From Aurantimonas sp036252795 (GTDB taxonomy: Bacteria; Pseudomonadota; Alphaproteobacteria; Rhizobiales; Rhizobiaceae), in contig DASYHY010000061.1 of NCBI GenBank assembly GCA_036252795.1, positions 23,432 through 87,431 on the forward strand: a stretch of DNA of 64,000 nt. The letters are read 5' to 3'. Below the pieces are notes generated by a model, which did no database searches, was not told where the DNA came from, and saw only the letters and a program-made list of their open reading frames with translations. Of the stretch, positions 53,328 to 63,061 are shown piece after piece. Numbering within the stretch: position 1 is the stretch's first letter; the number at the start of each line of letters is the position of its first letter. A program made the position numbers and the translations under genes.

Positions 53328-54236
53328 ATGTACCGTCGATCGACGATTTTCGCCGCGTCCGGCCTGGCGCTCATGCTGGGAACGACCGGCGTGTCGGCCC
53401 TTGACCTGCCGTTCGGGCTGGGCGCCTCACGGGCCGAAACGGGCGAGGAGCGCCCTGTCCGCATGGCGCAGGCAGCCGACCCGTTGCTCCGCATCAACCA
53501 GCTCGAGGAGGAGCTTCGCCGCATCAACGGCCGGGTCGAGGAGCTGAGCTTCCAGCTGCTCCAGGCTCAGGAGGACATGCGGAAATATCGCGAGGACACC
53601 GAATTCCGGTTTCAGGAACTGGAAGGCGGCTCGGGCGACGCATCACCCGCATCGACCGGCGAGCGCCGGACCGAGGCGCTTCCGGATGAACCACGCCCGG
53701 AGGCCGCGGCGGGCGCGGACACCGGTTCCGGCGACGACGATATCGGCCGCATCCTCGGCCAGGAACTCGACATCGCCGCGGTCGGCGCGGTGGTGAACGA
53801 GGTTCCGGCGACGAATTCGGCGCCCAGTTCCACCGTCGCCGCGGTGACGCCGGAAGGGCCCGGCCAGATGTACGATCTGGCCTACAATTATCTGCTGGCC
53901 GGCGACTACGATCTCGCCGAGCAGGCGTTCAGGCAGTATTCCCAGACCTATCCGAATGCGTCGGATGCTCCCGATGCGCAATACTGGCTGGGGGAGAGCC
54001 TCTTCCAGCAGCAGAAATACACCGATGCCGCCGAAGTTTTCCTGAGCGCGCAGAAGGGCCATCCCGACAGCGGCAAGGCGCCCGAGATGATGCTGAAGCT
54101 CGGAATGTCGCTGGCCAAGCTGCAGAACCGCGACACGGCATGCATCACCTACAAGGAGGTGTCACGACGCTATCCGCAGATGAGCGCCAACGTGAAGCGC
54201 AAGCTCGAGAGCGAGCAGAGCGCCGCCAACTGCTGA
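53328..54236 (+). CDS. cpoB: Tol-Pal associated coordinator CpoB (YbgF)
   Basis: 302 residues from ATG at 53328 with GAGGGGA upstream. Signal peptide to about residue 24. A coiled coil (INQLEEELRRINGRVEELSFQLLQAQEDMRKY, about 50-85) and a disordered linker precede C-terminal TPRs (YDLAYNYLLAGDYDLAEQAFRQYSQTYP..., about 180-300). It coordinates peptidoglycan synthesis with Tol-driven constriction. Its stop overlaps tilS by one base. Confidence 0.93.
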   Translation: MYRRSTIFAASGLALMLGTTGVSALDLPFGLGASRAETGEERPVRMAQAADPLLRINQLEEELRRINGRVEELSFQLLQAQEDMRKYREDTEFRFQELEGGSGDASPASTGERRTEALPDEPRPEAAAGADTGSGDDDIGRILGQELDIAAVGAVVNEVPATNSAPSSTVAAVTPEGPGQMYDLAYNYLLAGDYDLAEQAFRQYSQTYPNASDAPDAQYWLGESLFQQQKYTDAAEVFLSAQKGHPDSGKAPEMMLKLGMSLAKLQNRDTACITYKEVSRRYPQMSANVKRKLESEQSAANC

Positions 54237-55693
54237 TGGCCGGCGGGCGAGAGCCCCCCATGCTGTCGCTTACCGATCCGGCGGAAGCTCCTTCCGTACT
54301 GCTCGAGACGCTGGCAACCGCGCTGACCGCCGGGATCGACGCGGCGGCGGACCGCGCCGGGCGTAGCGGTCCGGTCATCCTGGCGGTTTCCGGCGGTCCC
54401 GATTCGATGGCCCTGCTCTTGGCCGCCGTGGAAGTCCGCCGCCGGTCGCCCGGCGGGCAGACCGATTTCGTGGTCGTCACCGTGGATCATGGCCTGCGGC
54501 TGGCGGCGGCGGCGGAAGCCCGCGCCGTTGCGGAGGTCGCAGAGGGCCGGGGGCTGCCGCATCGAACCATGCGGCTGGCCGCCCTTTTGAGCGGCAACGT
54601 TCCTGCGGCCGCTCGGCGCGGCCGTTATGCGCTCCTGCTCGAAGCCGCCCGCGATGCCGGGGCTTCGATCATCGTGACCGCCCATCACGAGGGCGACCAG
54701 TTCGAGACCCATCTGCTTGCGCGCGCACGGCGGGCGGGCCCCGTCGGGCTTGCCGCCATGCGCAAGATGCGTGATTTGGCGCCAAGGGTCGTGCTGCTGC
54801 GTCCCTTCCTCGAAGTGCCGGGCGTCGACCTCAAGGCGCTGGTGGCCGCGAGCGGCATCGAGGCCGTTGACGACCCGACCAACAAAGACGAGCGATACGA
54901 GCGCGTGCGACTGAGGAACCGGCTTTCCGGGTCGCCTTCCGACCACCCACGCCTGCGCCTTGCCATCGCCCGGAGCCGCGGCGAGCGGGATGCGCTGGAG
55001 CGCGCGCAGGCAGTGTTCATCGGCGCTGCGGAAAGAGCGGGAGAACTCCGGTTCGGCGACGACGGCGTGCTGCGTGTCGCACGTGCGGCGTTCCGGCGCC
55101 TTGATGCGGACACGGCCTTCGCCTTCCTGGTGCGCGCGCTCGCCGCGGTATCGGGCGGCGACTATGGGCCCGGCGCTGCTCAGGTGTTGCGGCTGCGGGC
55201 CGCGCTGGCCGGACCCGAAGGAAGCGTCCATGCGACGCTGGGCGGCGTCATCGTCGAGGCGGATCCGGACACGATCCTGTTCCTGCGGGAATTCGGCCGA
55301 GCCGGCATCGAAGCGGTTTTGCCGGGCGATCCGGACGCTATGTTCGACGGACGATTCCTCGTCGGATCGCCGCGGCAGCAAAATCCGAAAGCGACCCGGA
55401 TCGCCGCATTCGGCGCGTTCGGGCGCGGCAACCGCGTCGAGAAAACCCTGCCGGTGCTGGTGGGGGAGGCGGGGCTCCTGGCGGTGCCGGATGCTCTGGC
55501 GCACAAGGCGCCCGCCGACTGTCTGCGCCTGGAGACGACCTGCCTGCTTGCCTGGCGGTTGCTTCGGGACCTGCCGCGCCGGTTTTCCCCAGCCGCTCCC
55601 GCAGTTAAGGGTGTGGCCAGCCGATTTGCGGCAAAAGCGCCCGGACGTGTTGGCAAGGCTGGAGACACCTCCTATCTTCGAAAAAACGTCTGA
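54236..55693 (+). CDS. tilS: tRNA(Ile)-lysidine synthetase
   Basis: 485 residues from ATG at 54236, which shares an A with the cpoB stop; ATG at 54260 is an alternative. The N-type ATP pyrophosphatase motif is SGGPDSMALLL. VTVDHGLR, TAHHEGDQFETHLLARARRAGP and DDPTNKDERYERVRLRNRL are TilS signatures. It modifies the AUA-decoding tRNA(Ile). Confidence 0.93.
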   Translation: MAGGREPPMLSLTDPAEAPSVLLETLATALTAGIDAAADRAGRSGPVILAVSGGPDSMALLLAAVEVRRRSPGGQTDFVVVTVDHGLRLAAAAEARAVAEVAEGRGLPHRTMRLAALLSGNVPAAARRGRYALLLEAARDAGASIIVTAHHEGDQFETHLLARARRAGPVGLAAMRKMRDLAPRVVLLRPFLEVPGVDLKALVAASGIEAVDDPTNKDERYERVRLRNRLSGSPSDHPRLRLAIARSRGERDALERAQAVFIGAAERAGELRFGDDGVLRVARAAFRRLDADTAFAFLVRALAAVSGGDYGPGAAQVLRLRAALAGPEGSVHATLGGVIVEADPDTILFLREFGRAGIEAVLPGDPDAMFDGRFLVGSPRQQNPKATRIAAFGAFGRGNRVEKTLPVLVGEAGLLAVPDALAHKAPADCLRLETTCLLAWRLLRDLPRRFSPAAPAVKGVASRFAAKAPGRVGKAGDTSYLRKNV

Positions 55694-55724
55694 GCGGTCT
55701 CGGGCGGCCATCCCAGGAAGACTG

Positions 55725-57662
<1,938 letters not shown>

Positions 57663-57686
57663 TCGTCGTTCTCAGCGCGTAGATTC

Positions 57687-57724
57687 GAGAGCGCCTCCCT
57701 TGGGGGGCGCTCTCTGCGTTTCGG
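57687..57724 (+). terminator. Intrinsic terminator after ftsH
   Basis: GAGAGCGCC... and ...GGCGCTCTC form a 9-bp-plus stem (57687-57713) followed by TGCGTTTCG. It lies 25 bp after the ftsH stop and before glmM. Confidence 0.7.
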
Positions 57725-57835
57725 GTCGGTCGTTCGAGCCGAAAAGTTCGGGAGCCGCCGAGCCGCACTTTCTTGCGCCCCCTGCTTAGGATACGAACAG
57801 CGGTCGCAACAGCTTCTGCAGGAACAGGTACACCG

Positions 57836-59182
57836 ATGGGCAGAACGTATTTCGGCACGGACGGCATCAGGGGTACCGCCAACCGACACCCGATGACCGC
57901 CGAACTCGCGATGAAGGTCGGCATGGCGGCGGGTATCGCGTTCCAGCGCGGCAGCTATCGCCATCGCGTGGTGATCGGCAAGGACACGCGCCGCTCGAGC
58001 TACATGATCGAGAACGCCATGGTGGCGGGCTTCACCGCCGCGGGCATGGACGTATTCCTGCTCGGGCCGATGCCGACGCCGGCCGTCGCCATGCTGACCC
58101 GTTCGCTGCGGGCCGATATCGGCGTGATGATCTCCGCCTCGCACAACCCGTTCGAAGACAACGGCATCAAGCTGTTCGGGCCGGACGGCTACAAGCTCTC
58201 CGACGAGATCGAGCTGAAGATCGAGCGCCTGCTCGACGACGACCTGACGGCGCGGCTACCCACCGGCGACAGGCTGGGGCGTGCCAAGCGCGTCGACGGC
58301 GTCCACGACCGCTACATCGAGTTCGCCAAGCGCACGCTGCCGCGTTCGATGTCGTTCGACGGCCTGAGGGTCGCGATCGACTGCGCCAACGGGGCGGCCT
58401 ACCGCGTGGCGCCGGAGGTCCTGTGGGAGCTCGGCGCCGAGATCGTCAAGCTCGGCGTCTCGCCCGACGGAACCAACATCAACCGCAATTGCGGGTCGAC
58501 GGATCCGGCGGCGCTGATCGAGAAGGTGAAGGAAGTGCGCGCCGACATCGGTATCGCGCTCGACGGCGATGCCGACCGTGTGCTCATCGTCGACGAGACG
58601 GGCGCGATCGTCGATGGCGACCAGCTGATGGCCGTCATCGCGGAAAGCTGGTCGGAGGACGGTCGGCTGGCGGCGGGGGGCATCGTCGCCACCATCATGT
58701 CCAATCTAGGCCTGGAGCGCTTTCTCCAGGACCGCCAGCTGCAACTGGCCCGCACCAAGGTCGGCGACCGCTACGTCGTCGAGCACATGCGCGCCCACGG
58801 CTACAATGTCGGCGGCGAGCAGTCGGGCCACATCGTGCTGTCCGACTACGGCACCACCGGCGACGGGCTCGTCTCGGCGTTGCAGATCCTCGCTGTGGTC
58901 AAGCGCAAGGGTGGGACCGTATCGGATGTCTGCCGGCGCTTCGATCCGGTGCCGCAGATCCTGAAGAACGTCCGGTTCGCCGGCGGCGAGCCGCTCGAGC
59001 GCGAGCTCGTGCAGCATGCGATCGCCGCGGGGCGCGAGCGCCTCGGCAATGGTGGACGGGTGGTGATCCGTCCATCGGGCACCGAGCCGCTGATCCGCGT
59101 CATGGCGGAAGGTGATGACCGCAGCCTCGTCACGTCGGTTGTCGACGACATTGTCGGCGCGCTACGGCAAGCCGCAGCGTAA
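57836..59182 (+). CDS. glmM: Phosphoglucosamine mutase
   Basis: 448 residues from ATG at 57836. Catalytic phosphoserine loop ISASHNPFEDNGIK, metal loop ALDGDADRVL, sugar loop GGEQSGHIV, and phosphate loop RPSGTEPLIRVM are all intact. It makes glucosamine-1-phosphate for peptidoglycan and LPS. It follows ftsH as in most alphaproteobacteria. Confidence 0.97.
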   Translation: MGRTYFGTDGIRGTANRHPMTAELAMKVGMAAGIAFQRGSYRHRVVIGKDTRRSSYMIENAMVAGFTAAGMDVFLLGPMPTPAVAMLTRSLRADIGVMISASHNPFEDNGIKLFGPDGYKLSDEIELKIERLLDDDLTARLPTGDRLGRAKRVDGVHDRYIEFAKRTLPRSMSFDGLRVAIDCANGAAYRVAPEVLWELGAEIVKLGVSPDGTNINRNCGSTDPAALIEKVKEVRADIGIALDGDADRVLIVDETGAIVDGDQLMAVIAESWSEDGRLAAGGIVATIMSNLGLERFLQDRQLQLARTKVGDRYVVEHMRAHGYNVGGEQSGHIVLSDYGTTGDGLVSALQILAVVKRKGGTVSDVCRRFDPVPQILKNVRFAGGEPLERELVQHAIAAGRERLGNGGRVVIRPSGTEPLIRVMAEGDDRSLVTSVVDDIVGALRQAAA

Positions 59183-59385
59183 GGCATCGGCGCCGGACGA
59201 AGCTCTTGCCGCCGTCAGGTGTAGCTCAAGGAACGGTTTGGTACAGACGCACTGTGTCCTCCAAGCCACAATTCTGGCGCTGTGGCGGCACTTCTTATAC
59301 TAACGGTTAACCAATGCGATTTACCTTGTTCGTTAAGAGACAGCCGTGACGGCGCTCTCTCGACGTGCAACCGGAGATGATCGCA

Positions 59386-60300
59386 ATGAAATCCGTATTG
59401 ATGACGACCGTCGCCGCGATTGGCGTCGTGTCATGCCTGAACAGCGCCGCCCGCGCGGCTGACATCATCGAGCCCATCTATGTGGAGCCGCCCGTGCCGG
59501 TCTACGAGGAGCCGGTCAAGGAGAATTACTCCGGCTGGTACATCCGCGGCGATGCCGGCTATCTCTTCGGCAGCAAGAGCAGCGGAGACTACAGTGTCTT
59601 CGGTGACCACGGTTCCCGTTATCACTACGACGAGCTCGAGCTGAAGGGCTCCTACACCGTCGGTGCCGGTGTCGGTTACCGGGTCGCCGAGCATTTCCGT
59701 GCCGACCTCTCGCTCGACTATTACGATCTCGACATCGAAGGCCGCAGCGACTGCCCGAGCTATGTCGGTGCAGGCTGCTACTACAACGACAGCTCGTCCG
59801 CCGACGTCTGGACGGCCATGGCGAACGCCTATGTCGACCTGCCGTATTTTGGTCCCGTGAGCCCCTATTTCGGCGCCGGCCTCGGCTTCGCCCATGTCGG
59901 CTACGGCGAGATGACCAACGAGATCTGCAACCCGACCTGCGGCGTCGACGGCAACTTCATCGGCTACCACGGCGGTGAGGACAGCTGGCGGTTCGCTTCC
60001 TCGCTGATGGCTGGCGCCAGCGTCGACATCAGCAAGCAGCTCAAGCTGGACGTGGGTTACCGCTACACCCGCGTCTTCGAGGGCGACGCCTTCGGCTTCG
60101 ATCAGGTCGACTCGGCCTTCGGCGCCAGCGGTGTCCAGGGCCGCGACCACGGCTTCAACCTCCACGCCGTCCGGGCTGGTCTGCGCTACGAGTTCGGCGG
60201 TGGCGGCTTCGGCAAGGGCAAGGGCAAGGAGCCGGTCTACGCCGCCGCCCCTGTCTACGAGGAGCCCGCGCCGTTCTACCAGGAGCCCGTCTACAAGTAG
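59386..60300 (+). CDS. Outer-membrane beta-barrel protein with C-terminal Pro/Tyr-rich tail
   Basis: 304 residues from ATG at 59386 (GGAG 10 nt upstream). Signal peptide to about residue 25 (ARAAD). The barrel resembles the small 8-stranded OMPs of Hyphomicrobiales: YSGWYIRGDAGYLFG, VGAGVGYRVAEHFRADLSLDYYDL, YVDLPYFGPVSPYFGAGLGF, KLDVGYRYTRV, and beta-signal RAGLRYEF. A GGGGFGKGKGKE linker and a tail with PVYEEPAPFYQEPVYK follow, echoing PVPVYEEP at the N-terminus. A TATACT -10 box and a TTAACC motif precede it (59296-59310). Confidence 0.88.
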   Translation: MKSVLMTTVAAIGVVSCLNSAARAADIIEPIYVEPPVPVYEEPVKENYSGWYIRGDAGYLFGSKSSGDYSVFGDHGSRYHYDELELKGSYTVGAGVGYRVAEHFRADLSLDYYDLDIEGRSDCPSYVGAGCYYNDSSSADVWTAMANAYVDLPYFGPVSPYFGAGLGFAHVGYGEMTNEICNPTCGVDGNFIGYHGGEDSWRFASSLMAGASVDISKQLKLDVGYRYTRVFEGDAFGFDQVDSAFGASGVQGRDHGFNLHAVRAGLRYEFGGGGFGKGKGKEPVYAAAPVYEEPAPFYQEPVYK

Positions 60301-60320
60301 ACGCTTCTCCCCGACCTTCG

Positions 60321-60358
60321 AAAAGCCGTCGCCTCCGGGCGGCGGCTTTTCGCGTTTT
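60321..60358 (+). terminator. Intrinsic terminator after the first outer-membrane protein gene
   Basis: AAAAGCCGTCGCC, TCCG, GGCGGCGGCTTTT form a strong stem ending in T4 and CGCGTTTT. It lies 20 bp after the stop. Confidence 0.85.
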
Positions 60359-60382
60359 GTGGGCCGGCGGAAGGCAACACGG

Positions 60383-60410
60383 TTAATGAACAGGGTTAAT
60401 CACCGGTTAA
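60383..60410. promoter_or_regulatory. Candidate CtrA box upstream of the second outer-membrane protein gene
   Basis: TTAA at 60396-60399 and TTAA at 60407-60410 are exactly 7 bp apart; read on the minus strand this is TTAACCGGTGATTAACC, which fits the CtrA consensus TTAA-N7-TTAA. A third TTAA lies at 60383-60386. The site is about 86 bp before the gene start. Confidence 0.6.
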
Positions 60411-60495
60411 GCTTTTGTTGCCAGAGTTGTTCCAGACGAGGTTGCTGTCCGCCGCCGGGCGGGCGCCGAAACGGGATGACGGGGAAGCAAGGGCC

Positions 60496-61398
60496 ATGAA
60501 GTCGACAGGGATCACGATGATGGGCGCCGTCCTGCTGGGGACGACACAGCTTGCGGGCGCCGCCGACATGCTGCCGCCGATCTACGACGCGCCGCTCTAC
60601 GAGAGCGTGCCGGAGGTCGTGCCGGTCGAGATCGGCAACGGCTGGTATCTCCGCGGCGACGTGTCCTACGGGTTCAACCGCGATCTGAGCGTCGACTACC
60701 GGGAGTATCGCCCGGACTTCGCGACGTATCCCGGCAGCTTCTTCAGCGGCTACGACGCCTACCAGTACGATTCGTTTTCCGCGACGCATGACGGCTTCGA
60801 GCTGGACGACAGCGTCGATGTCGGCGTCGGCTTCGGTTACCAGTTCACCGACTATTTCCGCGGCGACCTGACGGCGCGCTACTACAAGCTCGAGGTCGAG
60901 GGCAGCGACAGGAGCGAGGCATGCTTTGACGCTGCCGGAGCGCAGGGCTTCAACACCGACCTTCTGGATTGCGACTCATCGCTTTCTGCCGATGCCGACG
61001 CGCTCGAACTGATGGCCAACGCCTATGTCGACCTCGGCACTTTTGCCGGCTTCACCCCCTATGCCGGTGCCGGCGCCGGCGCGGTCCGGGTGTCCTATGA
61101 CGACTTCTCCGGTCGCTCGCGCTGTGCCTACGACGGCACCGTCTGCGATCCGGCCTATTACGATTTCGACGCCAGCTACAAGGGCGGGGAGAGCTGGCGC
61201 TTCGCCTACTCCCTGATGGCCGGCGTCTCCTACGACATCAGCCGCAACCTGAAGTTCGACGTCGGCTATCGCTTCACCGATGTCGACGGCGGCGAGATGT
61301 TCAGCTTCGACGGCGTAGGCGCGAATGGCGCGACGGCCGACGACGGCGGTTTCCAGCGGCACGCCATCCAGGCGGGTCTGCGCTACTCGCTCTGGTAG
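60496..61398 (+). CDS. Outer-membrane beta-barrel protein
   Basis: 300 residues, paralogous to the preceding OMP gene. Signal peptide to about residue 23 (AGAAD). Barrel strands are recognisable: GNGWYLRGDVSYGF, VDVGVGFGYQFTDYFRGDLTARYYKL, YVDLGTFAGFTPYAGAGAGA, KFDVGYRFTDV. It ends at a canonical beta-signal, IQAGLRYSLW, with the expected C-terminal aromatic residue. A candidate CtrA box lies upstream. Confidence 0.88.
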   Translation: MKSTGITMMGAVLLGTTQLAGAADMLPPIYDAPLYESVPEVVPVEIGNGWYLRGDVSYGFNRDLSVDYREYRPDFATYPGSFFSGYDAYQYDSFSATHDGFELDDSVDVGVGFGYQFTDYFRGDLTARYYKLEVEGSDRSEACFDAAGAQGFNTDLLDCDSSLSADADALELMANAYVDLGTFAGFTPYAGAGAGAVRVSYDDFSGRSRCAYDGTVCDPAYYDFDASYKGGESWRFAYSLMAGVSYDISRNLKFDVGYRFTDVDGGEMFSFDGVGANGATADDGGFQRHAIQAGLRYSLW

Positions 61399-61445
61399 GG
61401 CCCGCGTCCCGCAAGGACGCCAAGATCTCTCCAGGTATCTCACGA

Positions 61446-61475
61446 CGGCGGGGCCAAAGGCTCCGCCGCTTTCAT
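61446..61475 (+). terminator. Intrinsic terminator after the second outer-membrane protein gene
   Basis: GGCGGGGCC, AAA, GGCTCCGCC form a stem followed by GCTTTCATTT, about 50 bp after the gene stop. Confidence 0.65.
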
Positions 61476-61548
61476 TTCGGGCGGGGGGAGGGGCAGGCCC
61501 GTCTTGAAAATGTCGCTTGACCGCCGCAAGCCCGAAGCGTAGCAGCGC

Positions 61549-61600
61549 CAGTGGGACACCTCTCCCCAACGAGAGGCACCTATCTGAAAGGATAGCTCAT
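61549..61600 (+). promoter_or_regulatory. serC-type RNA leader
   Basis: Two consecutive hairpins, CCTCTCCCC-AAC-GAGAGG and CTATC-TGAAAG-GATAG, lie directly before the serC ATG. The ribosome site AAAGGA falls in the loop and 3' arm of the second. This matches the alphaproteobacterial serC motif (Corbino and colleagues' comparative RNA set). A CTTGAC -35-like box at 61516-61521 would start RNA near here. Confidence 0.65.
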
Positions 61601-62776
61601 ATGGCGAATACCCCGAAGCCGGACCTGCGTCCGGCCAATCCCCGTTTTTCTTCCGGCCCCTGCGCCAAGCGTCCCGGATGGACGCTGGAGGCTCTGGGTG
61701 ATGCGGCCCTCGGCCGCTCGCACCGCGCGAAGATCGGCAAGAGCAAGCTCCAGCAAGCGATAGACGAGACCCGCAGCGTGCTCGGCGTGCCTGCCGACTA
61801 TCGCATCGGCATCGTGCCGGCCTCCGATACCGGCGCCGTCGAGATGGCGATGTGGTCGCTTCTCGGCGCCCGCGGCACCGACGTTGTGGCCTGGGAGTCC
61901 TTCGGTTCCGGCTGGGTCACCGATGCGGTCAAGCAGCTCAAGCTGGAGGACGTGCGCGTCCTCGAGGCGCCCTATGGCGAGATCGTCGACCTGGCCGAGG
62001 TGGATTTCGACCGCGACGTCGTCTTCACCTGGAACGGCACCACCTCCGGCGTGCGGATGCCGAACGGCGATGCCATCCCGGCAGACCGCCAGGGCCTGAC
62101 GATCTGCGATGCGACCTCGGCCGCCTTCGCGCAGGACCTGCCCTTCGACAAGCTCGATGTCGTGACCTTCTCCTGGCAGAAGGTGCTCGGCGGCGAGGCG
62201 GCCCACGGCATGCTCATCCTCAGCCCCCGTGCCGTCGAGCGGCTGGAGAGCTACAAGCCGGCGTGGCCGCTGCCGAAAATCTTCCGCCTCACCTCCGGCG
62301 GCAAGCTGATCGAGGGCATCTTCAAGGGCGAGACGATCAACACGCCGTCGATGCTGTGCGTCGAGGACTATCTCGACGCACTGGCCTGGGCGAAGTCCAT
62401 CGGCGGCCTGGAGAGGCTGAAGGCCCGTGCCGACGCCAATCTGGCGGTGATCGAGAAGTTCGTCGCGGCGAATGACTGGATCGGCTTCCTCGCGAAGACC
62501 CCGGAAACCCGTTCCAACACGTCGGTCTGCCTGCAGTTCACCGATCCGGCGATCGTGGCGCTGCCCGACGACGCGCAGGCGGCCTTCGCCAAGGGCGTCG
62601 TCGCGACGCTGGAGAAGGAAGGCGTCGCGCTCGACATCGGCGCCTATCGCGACGCGCCTCCCGGGCTGCGTATCTGGGCCGGCGCCACCGTCGAGGCCGC
62701 CGATCTCGAGGCGCTGATGCCCTGGCTGGCCTATGCCTACGAGGCGCAGCGCGCGACCCTGGCGCAAGCCGCCTAG
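61601..62776 (+). CDS. serC: Phosphoserine aminotransferase
   Basis: 391 residues from ATG at 61601. The alphaproteobacterial (TIGR01365-type) SerC signature is present: NPRFSSGPCAKRPGW, WNGTTSGVRMPNG, and the PLP lysine in TFSWQKVLGGEAAHGM. It converts 3-phosphohydroxypyruvate to phosphoserine. A leader RNA motif precedes it and serA follows. Confidence 0.96.
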   Translation: MANTPKPDLRPANPRFSSGPCAKRPGWTLEALGDAALGRSHRAKIGKSKLQQAIDETRSVLGVPADYRIGIVPASDTGAVEMAMWSLLGARGTDVVAWESFGSGWVTDAVKQLKLEDVRVLEAPYGEIVDLAEVDFDRDVVFTWNGTTSGVRMPNGDAIPADRQGLTICDATSAAFAQDLPFDKLDVVTFSWQKVLGGEAAHGMLILSPRAVERLESYKPAWPLPKIFRLTSGGKLIEGIFKGETINTPSMLCVEDYLDALAWAKSIGGLERLKARADANLAVIEKFVAANDWIGFLAKTPETRSNTSVCLQFTDPAIVALPDDAQAAFAKGVVATLEKEGVALDIGAYRDAPPGLRIWAGATVEAADLEALMPWLAYAYEAQRATLAQAA

Positions 62777-62820
62777 CCTTCACGAGGCGCCGCGGTCCCC
62801 GGACAAGACGCCATTCCTGT

Positions 62821-62970
62821 CGCGTTCACGGGAGAGGGTGGACGGCGCGCAGCGCCGGACGGGTGAGGGCCCGACGGGCGCCTCCCTCGCTCGTAATCGC
62901 CGGAAGCAGCGCCCCACGAAGCCCTCATCCGGCCCTTTGGGCCATCGTTTCCCGCAAGCGGGAGACGAAC
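62821..62970. repeat. Inverted pair of REP/RIME-like palindromic units
   Basis: The reverse complement of 62821-62870 (GCCCTCACCCGTCC ... CTCTCCCGTGAACGCG) resembles 62921-62970 (GCCCTCATCCGGCC ... TTTCCCGCAAGCGGGAG), so two about 50-bp units face each other across about 50 bp. Units of this type, with 'CCTCA(C/T)CCG' and 'TCCCG-GCAA-CGGGAGA', are dispersed many times in Hyphomicrobiales genomes. They occupy the serC-serA gap. Confidence 0.65.
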
Positions 62971-63061
62971 AGTTCGCGGCCTTCGCCGCCTTCCTCACTT
63001 AATTCCAAGGCGCGCCCGGACGCAGCCGTCCGTCGCCGCAAGCCACAAGGACACCCCACAA

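Noticed and set aside
54960..55724. In-frame upstream extension of ftsH across tilS
   Set aside because: It is out of frame with real tilS, and FtsH normally starts MNQNFRNFALW at 55725.
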